DNA of 64,000 nt, taken from contig NZ_MYFO02000009.1 in the NCBI RefSeq assembly GCF_004514475.2, positions 165,066 through 229,065 of the forward strand. Reading direction: 5' to 3'. How positions within the stretch are numbered: the first letter of the stretch is position 1; each line of letters starts with the position of its first letter. Shown in pieces: positions 1 through 7,210 of the stretch. The position numbers and the translations under genes were made by a program. Source of the DNA: Paenibacillus athensensis. GTDB taxonomy: Bacteria; Bacillota; Bacilli; Paenibacillales; NBRC-103111. The notes below the pieces were generated by a model. It had not been told where the DNA came from and did not search any database. It saw only the letters and a list, made by a program, of their open reading frames with translations.

Positions 1-1
1 T

Positions 2-88
2 GTGAAGGAAGTATTCGATATGTCCGGTTTCAGCGCGATTTTCTCCATTTACCCGACAGCGGACGAGGCGCTTGATGCGGTACGCTAA
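2..88 (+). CDS. STAS-domain anti-sigma factor antagonist (C-terminal end, partial)
   Basis: Only the last 28 codons are in the window. The frame is open from the left edge to a TAA and reads ...VFDMSGFSAIFSIYPTADEA..., which resembles the final helix of STAS proteins of the SpoIIAA/RsbV type (the 'L..sGl...f.i..t.deAl' pattern). The next gene is a GAF-PP2C phosphatase 54 bp downstream. Such phosphatases commonly act on the phosphoserine of a STAS partner, so the two probably form a partner-switching pair. The assignment rests on a short tail plus context. Confidence 0.6.
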   Translation: MKEVFDMSGFSAIFSIYPTADEALDAVR

Positions 89-142
89 CGGCGCTGAAGC
101 ACTGCGGCGTTGAGGCGTTGCAGGAAGAGGGGGAGCGGTGAG

Positions 143-1519
143 ATGTACATCATAGCGGCAGGATTGATGGTGCTGGCGGTAGCGGCGCTGGCGGCGTGGG
201 GCTGGAGCGAGCGGCGGCGGCAGGCGGCGGAGCGTGAGCTGACGCGGACGCTGCAGCTGTTCGAGGTCAGCCTGGAGGTAAACTCGACGATTTTAAAGCG
301 CGATCTGCTGCAAAAAATTATGGAAACGTCGGAGCGCATCATGGACGCGGAAGCGTCTTCGGTCATTCTCGTCGATGCCGAGAAGGGCGATTTGTTTTTC
401 GAGCTGGCGTTGGGCGGCAAGGGCGACGAGGTGCGGGAAATCCGGCTGAAGATGGGCGAAGGCATTGCCGGCTGGGTGGCGCAAACCGGAGAGCCGGTCA
501 AGATCGACGATGCGGCCCGTGACGAGCGCTGGTCGTCCAAGGTGGCCAACCGCGTCGATTACGCCACGCGCACGATGCTGTGCGTGCCGCTGATGAGCAA
601 GGGCGAGGTGATCGGCGTGCTGCAGGTGCTGAACAAGCGGGGCGGCAAAATTTTTAGCGACCGCGACTTGAAGCTGCTGCAATCGGTGGCTTCGCCGGCG
701 GCAATGTCGCTGGAGAACGCTATGCTGTACGATGCGCTGGAGAAGTCGCTGCATGCGCTCAAGGACACGGTTGCGGCCAAAGAACGCATGGAGAGCGAGC
801 TGCGCATCGCCAATCAGATCCAGATGGGCTTCCTGCCGCGCAGCGGCACGGCGTCTGCTCCGGCAGGCGTCGATGCGACGATTCGGCCGGCCCGCGAGGT
901 TGGCGGCGATTTTTACGACTTTTTCCCGTTGGGGGATCATTGGTTGTTCTTTACGCTTGGCGATGTATCGGATAAGGGGATTCCGGCCGCGTTGTTCATG
1001 GCTGCCACGATGACGCTGATCAAGGGCAAGGTGCGCGAGGGCATGACGCCGGGCGAGCTGCTGACTCAGGTGAACCGCGAGCTGTATAAGGATGACTCGG
1101 CAATGTTTGCGACGATTTTTTGCGGGATGCTCGATACGGATTCGGGCCGTTTGCTGTATAGCGACGGCGGGCACTGCACGCCTTATGTGGTGAGGAGCGA
1201 CGGTACAGTCGAGCCGCTGCGCGGGCGCAAAGGGCTGCCGCTGGGCGTCATGGACGACACGGAATATGCCGACAATGAAAACAGGCTGGAGGTGGGCGAA
1301 CGGCTGGTGCTGTATACGGACGGCATTTCCGAAGCGGAGGATCCGCAGCAGCTGCAATACGGCACGGCGCGTTTGCAGGAGCTGCTCAGCCGGGAGCGGA
1401 CCGGCGGGGCAACGCTGCTGAAAAGCATTGTCGCCGACGTCGACCGCTTCGCCCGCGGAGCGGTGCAGTCCGACGATATCGCGGTTTTGGCGATTGAGCG
1501 GACGCTGAGGGCGGGATAG
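143..1519 (+). CDS. GAF domain PP2C-type (SpoIIE/RsbU-like) serine phosphatase
   Basis: Predicted membrane-anchored phosphoserine phosphatase of 458 residues. A hydrophobic N-terminal segment (about residues 3-20) is followed by a GAF domain (about 45-200; 'GEGIAGWVAQTGEPVKI' is typical) and a PP2C_SIG domain (about 235-455). The metal-binding motifs of the phosphatase are visible: GGDFYDFF, GDVSDKGIPAALFM, YTDGISEAED and SDDIAVLAI. The family dephosphorylates STAS anti-anti-sigma factors in response to a signal sensed by the N-terminal part; here the preceding gene is such a STAS protein. The start at 143 was chosen because GGGGGAGCGG lies just upstream and it places the membrane segment at the very N-terminus. 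An upstream in-frame ATG at 110 lacks a good ribosome binding site. Confidence 0.9.
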   Translation: MYIIAAGLMVLAVAALAAWGWSERRRQAAERELTRTLQLFEVSLEVNSTILKRDLLQKIMETSERIMDAEASSVILVDAEKGDLFFELALGGKGDEVREIRLKMGEGIAGWVAQTGEPVKIDDAARDERWSSKVANRVDYATRTMLCVPLMSKGEVIGVLQVLNKRGGKIFSDRDLKLLQSVASPAAMSLENAMLYDALEKSLHALKDTVAAKERMESELRIANQIQMGFLPRSGTASAPAGVDATIRPAREVGGDFYDFFPLGDHWLFFTLGDVSDKGIPAALFMAATMTLIKGKVREGMTPGELLTQVNRELYKDDSAMFATIFCGMLDTDSGRLLYSDGGHCTPYVVRSDGTVEPLRGRKGLPLGVMDDTEYADNENRLEVGERLVLYTDGISEAEDPQQLQYGTARLQELLSRERTGGATLLKSIVADVDRFARGAVQSDDIAVLAIERTLRAG

Positions 1520-1663
1520 ACGACAGATTCGTGCGGTTTGACTTTGGAGGTCAATCGCCGGTGCCGTGGTGCCGGAAGCGAGCCCAAGGGCGTGCTGCAA
1601 AAGAGTCATTACGCACGTTATTGCGTCGGCGGACGGCAAAAAATGGCTCTCTCCAAAATTGCT

Positions 1664-1678
1664 AAAGTATGGTATAAT
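1664..1678 (+). promoter_or_regulatory. Candidate extended -10 promoter for the DUF4157 gene
   Basis: A perfect TATAAT at 1673-1678 is preceded by TGG, giving the extended -10 form TGGTATAAT. No good -35 hexamer is seen at the expected distance. It lies 81 bp before the start of the DUF4157 gene. Confidence 0.5.
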
Positions 1679-1693
1679 GCTAGAAGAATGAAC

Positions 1694-1728
1694 GAAGCGC
1701 CCGGAACGGATCGATGAAGGGGCGCTTC
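1694..1728 (+). other. Hairpin in the 5' leader of the DUF4157 gene
   Basis: GAAGCGCCC at 1694-1702 is perfectly complementary to GGGCGCTTC at 1720-1728, with a 17-nt loop. No U-tract follows, so it is not a standard terminator. It would sit in the untranslated leader if transcription starts at the nearby TATAAT. Its function is unknown. Confidence 0.4.
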
Positions 1729-1758
1729 CGGTGTCCGATTAGGCGAAGGGGGATCTAC

Positions 1759-2937
1759 ATGCCGACCAACCACACACGAATCCAAAGAAGTCAGGAAGCC
1801 GCCGACATGCAGCGCAAGTCGACGGCTCATCAGTCTGAAGCAGCTGCTGCGGCGCGGACCGATACGGCTCCGTCATCCGGCGTGATGAACCTGCAGCGCT
1901 CGATCGGCAACCGGGCGCTGGGCAGCCTGCTCGGCTCGAAGATGACGATTCAGACGAAGATGACCGTAGGTCCGGTCGGCGATGTGTATGAACAGGAAGC
2001 CGACAAGATGGGCAAGATGGTAGCGGACCAGATTTCGGCGCAGGGAGCGGCGGGCGGCGGCGATTCGGTACAGCGCGACGATATGGAAGGCGAGGAAATC
2101 GCGACGAAGCCGATTGCAGGCATGGTGCAGCGCGAAGCGATGGAGGACGAAATCGCAACGAAGCCGATTGCAGGCATGGTGCAGCGCGAAGCGATGGAGG
2201 ACGAAATCGCAACGAAGCCGATTGCGGGTATGGTGCAGCGCGAAGCGATGGAGGACGAGATCGCAACGAAGCCGATTGCGGGCATGGTGCAGCGCGAAGC
2301 GATGGAGGACGAAATCGCAACGAAGCCGATTGCAGGCATGGTGCAGCGCGAAGCGATGGAAGACGAAATCGCAACGAAGCCGATTGCAGGCATGGTGCAG
2401 CGCGAAGCGATGGAGGACGAAATCGCAACGAAGCCGATTGCAGGCATGGTGCAGCGCGAAGCGATGGAGGACGAAATCGCAACGAAGCCGATTGCGGGCA
2501 TGGTGCAGCGCGAAGCGATGGAGGACGAGATCGCGACGAAGCCGATTGCGGGCATGGTGCAGCGCGAAGCTATGGAGGACGAGATCGCGACGAAGCCGAT
2601 CTCGGGCATGGTGCAGCGCCAGGCGATGCCGCGGTCTGAGGACGGGTTTGATGCATCCGCGGGTGTTGAGTCCGAAATTAATTCGATGAAGGGCGGCGGC
2701 CAGAAGATGGACGGCGCGATTCAAGCGAAGATGGAATCGGCCTTTGGCGCGGATTTCAGCAATGTGAACATTCACACGGGCTCCAAGGCCAGCGAGGTGT
2801 CTGAATCGCTGGGCGCCGAAGCCTTTGCGACAGGGAATGATATTTTCTTCCGCGAGGGCAACTACAATCCGGATAGTCATAAAGGGCAGGAGCTGCTGGG
2901 ACATGAATTGACGCATGTGCTGCAGCAGGGCTCGTAA
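1759..2937 (+). CDS. DUF4157 (eCIS core) protein with nine 18-residue repeats
   Basis: 392 residues. Around residues 38-85, an '[14 protein letters not shown]' and '[19 protein letters not shown]' block matches the conserved front of DUF4157 proteins. Residues about 107-290 are a tandem array with unit [18 protein letters not shown]. The C-terminal 90 residues are the DUF4157 domain, ending in the zincin-like motif HELTH (His382, Glu383, His386) six residues from the stop. DUF4157 is called the eCIS core domain because it is common in loci for extracellular contractile injection systems, but no sheath, tube or baseplate gene is seen here. There is no signal peptide. The start at 1759 follows AAGGGGGA; an in-frame ATG at 1714 is less likely. 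It is probably a single-gene transcript. The true activity is unknown. Confidence 0.85.
   Translation: MPTNHTRIQRSQEAADMQRKSTAHQSEAAAAARTDTAPSSGVMNLQRSIGNRALGSLLGSKMTIQTKMTVGPVGDVYEQEADKMGKMVADQISAQGAAGGGDSVQRDDMEGEEIATKPIAGMVQREAMEDEIATKPIAGMVQREAMEDEIATKPIAGMVQREAMEDEIATKPIAGMVQREAMEDEIATKPIAGMVQREAMEDEIATKPIAGMVQREAMEDEIATKPIAGMVQREAMEDEIATKPIAGMVQREAMEDEIATKPIAGMVQREAMEDEIATKPISGMVQRQAMPRSEDGFDASAGVESEINSMKGGGQKMDGAIQAKMESAFGADFSNVNIHTGSKASEVSESLGAEAFATGNDIFFREGNYNPDSHKGQELLGHELTHVLQQGS
2077..2616 (+). repeat. 54-bp in-frame tandem repeat inside the DUF4157 gene
   Basis: Nine consecutive 54-bp copies (from 2131 to 2616) are nearly identical at the DNA level, differing by a few synonymous changes. 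One degenerate copy ([12 protein letters not shown]...) precedes them, and a partial one (RQAM) follows. Such identity points to recent expansion by slippage or recombination, so copy number probably varies between strains. Confidence 0.95.
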
Positions 2938-2995
2938 GACCTAGCAGAGTAGATGATTGCGCCGAGCGCGTGCGCGCGGCGCGCAAGCATAAACC

Positions 2996-3035
2996 AACCG
3001 CCTGACGGTTCCCGACATGGGACGGTCAGGCGGTT
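2996..3035. terminator. Bidirectional intrinsic terminator between DUF4157 and BASS genes
   Basis: AACCGCCTGAC (2996-3006) pairs with GTCAGGCGGTT (3025-3035). TTTCTTC follows on the plus strand, and GGTTTA on the minus strand. The right arm overlaps the stop codon of the convergent transporter gene. Confidence 0.8.
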
Positions 3036-4009
3036 TCTTCATGCGCGCGCGCCGCGGCGGGTTCCGCTGCCGCCGAGCGGGCAAAGCGGCTCAGGGCAGC
3101 CCCGAAGAGCGAGGCCAGCGATTGCTGGAACAGCATGGCGAGCACGACGGGGATGGCGACTGGCGGTGGGAAGTAGGCCACCGCCAGCACGGCGCCGGCG
3201 CTGATATTGCGCATGCCGGCGTTGAAGGTGAGCGCGACGGTCGTCTCGCGCGAACTGCGCATCAGGCGCGCCGCGAGCCAGCCGAGGACGTAGCCGAGCG
3301 CAGCGAGCGCGAGCACGAAGGCGGCGAGGCCGAGCAGGCGCGCATCGAGGCTGCGCAGGTAAGGGGCGACGACAGCGCCGTTGATGGCGACGACGAGGCC
3401 CATGCCAAGCTTGGAGAAGGGACCGAGTCGCGGTCCCCAGATGTCCTTGACGCGCCCATGCGTCCATTGATTCAGCAGCATGCCGAGCAGGGAAGGCAAG
3501 ACGATCATCAGCACGAGGCCGCGCATCATGCCCAAGATGTCCATGTGCACGCGCGCGCCGACCAGCAGCTCTAGGGTGTAAGGCACAACAAAAGGGGCGA
3601 GCAAGGTGTCCAGCAAGATGATCGATAGCGTTAATACCGTACTGCCGCGATGAATGGTCACCCAGACGAAGCTGGTGATGCCGGTTGGAATGGCGGCGGC
3701 AAGCAGCAGGCCGGTGACCGTCAGCGGCTCGTTGCCATAGGCGGCATGCCCGAGCGCCCAAGCGAGCAGCGGCATGATGCCGTGTAGAATCAGCAAAGCG
3801 ACGAATAACGGCGCAGGCTGGCGGAACACGCGAAGAAATTCCCGCAGGCTGGAGCCGATGCTGCCGGAAAAGGTCATGAAGGCAAAAATCCACGGGGACA
3901 GAAACGTATAGGGGGATAGATGACCGGAAGCGAGCACGCCAAGCGCAACGCTGAATGGCGTAATCAGCGGCAGGATGCGTTCAAGACGGCGGTTCAATTG
4001 TGTTAGCAC
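3026..4009 (-). CDS. Bile acid:sodium symporter (BASS) family transporter
   Basis: A 327-residue integral membrane protein with about nine to ten hydrophobic segments. It shows BASS/SBF-fold features, including 'AAAIPTGITSFVWVTIHRG' and 'ALTFNAGMRNISAGAVLAVAYF', which correspond to the family's conserved crossover helices. BASS proteins move organic anions with sodium; the substrate cannot be read from the sequence. The GTG start at 4009 is preceded by AAGGAGG at good spacing. The C-terminus (RSAAAEPAAARAHEETA) is a low-complexity tail. The gene is convergent with the DUF4157 gene and divergent from the LplT-like gene. Confidence 0.8.
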   Translation of the reverse strand: MLTQLNRRLERILPLITPFSVALGVLASGHLSPYTFLSPWIFAFMTFSGSIGSSLREFLRVFRQPAPLFVALLILHGIMPLLAWALGHAAYGNEPLTVTGLLLAAAIPTGITSFVWVTIHRGSTVLTLSIILLDTLLAPFVVPYTLELLVGARVHMDILGMMRGLVLMIVLPSLLGMLLNQWTHGRVKDIWGPRLGPFSKLGMGLVVAINGAVVAPYLRSLDARLLGLAAFVLALAALGYVLGWLAARLMRSSRETTVALTFNAGMRNISAGAVLAVAYFPPPVAIPVVLAMLFQQSLASLFGAALSRFARSAAAEPAAARAHEETA

Positions 4010-4178
4010 AAGCCATAGCCTCCTTCAGCCGATCGAACAAGCTTCTCTGAGTGTAGCACAGGAAGAGGCATTCATAAATCCTTTCCGGCGTTGCTCGCTC
4101 ATGCTATGATCGATTTTGCGTTCACAAAATGATACGCTGTACAAATACCTGACATTATTTTCGAATGGGGGAACAGGC

Positions 4179-5396
4179 ATGAAGCGCAAACAAACGGCGC
4201 TGAATTCACTGTATTGGACGCAATTTCTGAGCGCGTTTGCGGACAATCTGAACTTTTTTATTATCATCGGGATTTTGACGCACCGCGGGGTTGCCAATCC
4301 GGAAGGGACGATTACGAATATCCAGATCGGATTTTTGCTCGGTTATGTGCTGTTGGCTCCGGTTGTCGGAGCGCTGGCCGACCGCAGGGCCAAATCGCAG
4401 GTGCTGTTGCTGGGCAATCTGTTCAAGGGAGCGGGCATGCTGCTGCTGATGCTCGGCGTATGGCCGATCCTCTGTTATGTGGTGCTCGGCATCGGCGCTG
4501 TGGTATATTCGCCGGCTAAATACGGCATTTTGACTGAATTGACGGACAGCGAGGACCAACTGCTGCGGGCCAACGCAATGGTGGAGGGATCGACGATTTT
4601 TGCGATTCTCCTTGGCACGGTCGTCGGGGGATTCCTCGCGACGGTGTCCGATGTGCTGGGCGTGGCTGTCTGTCTGGCGCTGTACATGCTTTCCCTTGCA
4701 CTGACCTATGCGATTCCGCGTAAAGCCGGCAACCCGACGATTCGCTACGGGGCCTCGGCACGGCAGTTTTTCGGTGATATGCGCAAGGTGTTCGCGAATC
4801 CGCGGGCCCGCTTTTCGCTGATCAGCACCGGATCGTTCTGGCTGACAGCCTCCGTGCTGCGGATTGCTTTGATAGCCTGGCTACCGGCCAATCTCGGCAT
4901 TGTCAAGACCTCGCAGCAGTCGCTGATGCTGGGCGTAACCGCTGTTGGCGTCGTGCTGAGCGCGTTCTTTATCCCGCGGCTGGTACCGGCCGGCAAGCTG
5001 CATCGCGCCTATATCTTCGGCTACGTTATGGTCGGCGCGCTGATGGCAACGGCGTATCAGCACAGTCTCGTGCTGACGATTATCCTGCTGATGCTGATCG
5101 GGATGTCCGGCGGCGTGTTTCTGATTCCGATGAATACGATGCTGCAGGAAGAGGGCAAAGCGCTGATCGGGGCGGGCAAAGCGATTGCGATTCAAAATTT
5201 CGTGGAAAATTCACTGACGGTGCTTGGCCTTGGCTTCTTCACAACGTTAAACGCACTGCACGTAGCCATTGACTTGTCCGTGGTCATTATGGGCTGTGTG
5301 CTGCTGTTGTTCTTATTGTATGTGCATTCCCAGCTGGGCAAGGTCAAACGCTGGGTTGCTGCGTCAGAGCGACCGGAGCGGGGGCATGGCGGCTAA
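4179..5396 (+). CDS. MFS transporter, LplT-like (lysophospholipid transporter family)
   Basis: 405 residues with about twelve hydrophobic segments. The N-terminus 'SLYWTQFLSAFADNLNFFI' and the 'DRRAKSQVLLLGNLFKGAGMLLL' loop resemble LplT, the flippase that takes up lysophospholipids across the cytoplasmic membrane. In proteobacteria LplT pairs with the acyltransferase Aas; no acyltransferase gene is adjacent here, so the substrate is inferred from the family only. The start at 4179 follows GGGGGAA; the in-frame ATG at 4116 would add a 21-residue non-membrane leader without a ribosome binding site. Confidence 0.75.
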   Translation: MKRKQTALNSLYWTQFLSAFADNLNFFIIIGILTHRGVANPEGTITNIQIGFLLGYVLLAPVVGALADRRAKSQVLLLGNLFKGAGMLLLMLGVWPILCYVVLGIGAVVYSPAKYGILTELTDSEDQLLRANAMVEGSTIFAILLGTVVGGFLATVSDVLGVAVCLALYMLSLALTYAIPRKAGNPTIRYGASARQFFGDMRKVFANPRARFSLISTGSFWLTASVLRIALIAWLPANLGIVKTSQQSLMLGVTAVGVVLSAFFIPRLVPAGKLHRAYIFGYVMVGALMATAYQHSLVLTIILLMLIGMSGGVFLIPMNTMLQEEGKALIGAGKAIAIQNFVENSLTVLGLGFFTTLNALHVAIDLSVVIMGCVLLLFLLYVHSQLGKVKRWVAASERPERGHGG

Positions 5397-5443
5397 TGTC
5401 GCATGCGCTGACAGCTAGTAGGCCGAATGGGGGGTAAATTTTT

Positions 5444-5464
5444 TTCGACACTGTCATTTCGACA
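5444..5464 (+). promoter_or_regulatory. Tandem Spo0A-like boxes
   Basis: TTCGACA occurs at 5444-5450 and again at 5458-5464. Its reverse complement TGTCGAA is the core of the Spo0A box, and the second copy extends to TTGTCGAA. The 14-bp spacing and the position about 100 bp upstream of a small gene suggest Spo0A control. No clear -10/-35 pair was identified. Confidence 0.45.
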
Positions 5465-5558
5465 ATGTTCGAAGGGAATGTTTAGTATGATCATTTCGGA
5501 GTTGGGGTCAAGCGTAATAGCAACATCTAATGAACAAGCAAAAGGATGGAGTCGACAG

Positions 5559-5801
5559 ATGAGAGAGAGAGATTGTGCACAGTTCATGTTTTCGCGGCTT
5601 GAGGTGATTTCCCAAAAGCATGAACGGCTGATGACGCAGCTAAGCGTCAATCTGGAGCGCATTGAAATTTCGCAGCGGCTGCTCTCGCTGAACAAGGAAA
5701 AAATGAATTTGCTTCGCCAGCGTATGCATGAAATCCGCAAAATCCAGCCGCTTTCCGATAACGTGCTGGAGCAGCATTATGAGCTGCAATGGTCGAAATA
5801 G
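5559..5801 (+). CDS. Small coiled-coil protein of unknown function
   Basis: 80 residues, charged and almost entirely helical by eye (…ERLMTQLSVNLERIEISQRL…, …NKEKMNLLRQRMHEIRK…), with no signal peptide or membrane segment. The ATG at 5559 follows AAGGATGGAG; the longer frame from 5427 would include the Spo0A-like boxes in coding sequence and is less likely. Size and setting recall small Spo0E-type phosphatases, but the SQELD signature of that family is absent, so that identity is not supported. I do not recognise the family. Confidence 0.6.
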   Translation: MRERDCAQFMFSRLEVISQKHERLMTQLSVNLERIEISQRLLSLNKEKMNLLRQRMHEIRKIQPLSDNVLEQHYELQWSK

Positions 5802-5806
5802 ATGTG

Positions 5807-5827
5807 AAAAGCCCGGCGCTGCCGGGC
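5807..5827 (-). terminator. Intrinsic terminator for the minus-strand cobalamin-binding gene
   Basis: GCCCGGC (5811-5817) and GCCGGGC (5821-5827) form a tight hairpin with a 3-nt loop. Read on the minus strand it is followed by TTTTC. It lies about 40 bp past the stop at 5865. Confidence 0.65.
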
Positions 5828-5864
5828 GTGGCGGATCAGCGCCGGGCCGGTCGCAAGCGCAGCT

Positions 5865-7095
5865 TCAGGTTGTATGCAGCTGTCTGGACACCTGATCCAG
5901 TTGTTCCAGAATTAAATTCACGTACATATCTTTATGGGCTTCAATCAAATCCGGGCGGATCACAGCAAACCATTCTTTGATCAGCTCCAGTGAACGGAGC
6001 GCCTCCCGCTGCTGGTCGCTGCCGATGTTGGCTGCAGACGGCATAACGGCTTTCTGCGGCTGTGGAGCCGCCGCCGATTCGGCGAGCTTCAGCGCAAAGC
6101 GCGGCGACAGCAGTCCGATCTCGCTGCGGCTGGTCTGTTCAAGCCGGCCCAACTGCTGACGCAGCTCCTGAATCGTAACTTCAATGTCGGAGAGGCGCTC
6201 CTGCTTCGGGATCAGCACGAGGTGGCCAACGGCAGCGCTCGTCTGCCCATCCCCCGGCTCCCAGGTCTGATACACCTCAAACGAGCGCAGCGGCCCGTCG
6301 ACGGTCGGCCAATTAAGCTCAAGCTGCAAGCCGGAGCAGCCGGGCTGCACATACTGCCGGGCTTTGCCGACGGAGCCGGGGTCGAGCCAGTCGGCGAGGC
6401 CGGTTCCCGGCGCAAACAAGCGCTGCGCGGACTCAGACATCGCCAGAACCTGCCACTCAGGGGTCACGCATAAATAAGGAACCGGCATGGCCGGGAAGCG
6501 GCTGATGTTGGTAGGCGATGTTAAGCATCCCGGTCAGACGGCCGCCCACCATAACCAGCGGTTTGTGGTGCAGGCTCTCCAGCTCGTTGATGTAAGACGT
6601 GATTTGCGGCAAATGGTAGACGATCGACACGGAAAGACCGATCACGCCCGGCTTCCAGCCCAAAGCCGATTGTACGGCGTATTCCAGCGGCAGATTAGGT
6701 CCCAGATACCTGACCTCCCAGCCGAATTCCTGAAAGCTGGAGCTGATGATTTTCAAACCGAGTTAATGCTGCTCGCCTTCCAGGCAAAAAAAAATCGCCT
6801 CCTAGGCAAAAAAAAATCGCCTTCCGGCGTCCGGCGCATAAGAGTCGGGTTCGATCAGGGCATTGTAACGGGCGATCATCATGTCGCAAAGCGCAGAAGC
6901 CAGGTGCTCATCGGCAACTGTGATCCAATTCTGCTCCCACAAGTAGCCGATATGACGCATGGCGTCGCTAAAAAGCTTGTCAAAGATATACAGGCTATTC
7001 TTGCCGGCATCGATATGCTCCTGCACGAAGTCCCAGATGTTTCGGGCATTCCCCGCAAGCAAAAGCCCCGACAACTGCTCGGCTGTTGAATACAT
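5865..7095 (-). pseudogene. Cobalamin-binding (B12-cap + B12-binding) regulator with PAS-like tail, disrupted
   Basis: Three blocks on the minus strand would together encode one protein of about 410 residues. 7095-6805 is a helical B12-binding_2 cap ('DKLFSDAMRHIGYLWEQNWITVADEHLAS'). 6801-6457 is a Rossmann B12-binding domain (CLEGEQH...LGLK, then 'VRYLGPNLPLE'). 6515-5865 is a PAS-like and coiled-coil tail ('FPAMPVPYLCVTPEWQV'). The gene is broken three ways: a TAG at 6802-6804 created at a 22-bp duplication, a TAA at 6763-6765 directly after the cobalamin-ligating EQH motif, and a -1/+1 shift near 6500-6530 before the tail. The start at 7095 (MYSTAEQ) follows AAGGTG. It is divergent from the chemotaxis-like kinase gene at 7211. 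Sequencing error in the 9-nt homopolymers is possible for one lesion but not for all. Confidence 0.75.
6782..6825. repeat. 22-bp tandem duplication with A9 tracts
   Basis: The segment AGGC-A9-TCGCCT occurs at 6782 and again at 6804, exactly 22 bp apart. Because 22 is not a multiple of 3, the duplication shifts frame within the cobalamin-binding gene. It looks like a replication-slippage event. Confidence 0.85.
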
Positions 7096-7210
7096 GGGGA
7101 TGTCACACCTTTGTATAAGGATTGGATATTTATTCGTTTGACTATCTACCAGCACTTAGCTATCATTGTAAATACAACTAATCGTTTCCGTATAAAGGAG
7201 TTAAAACGTA

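Noticed and set aside
1739..2916. Long minus-strand frames over the DUF4157 gene
   Set aside because: They are antisense products of the 54-bp repeat, repeating the same 18 residues, with no ribosome binding site.
1759..2937. An extracellular contractile injection system locus
   Set aside because: Only the DUF4157 protein is present. No sheath, tube, baseplate or AAA ATPase gene is found nearby.
5559..5801. Spo0E-like phosphatase
   Set aside because: Size and Spo0A-like boxes were suggestive, but the SQELD signature is missing.
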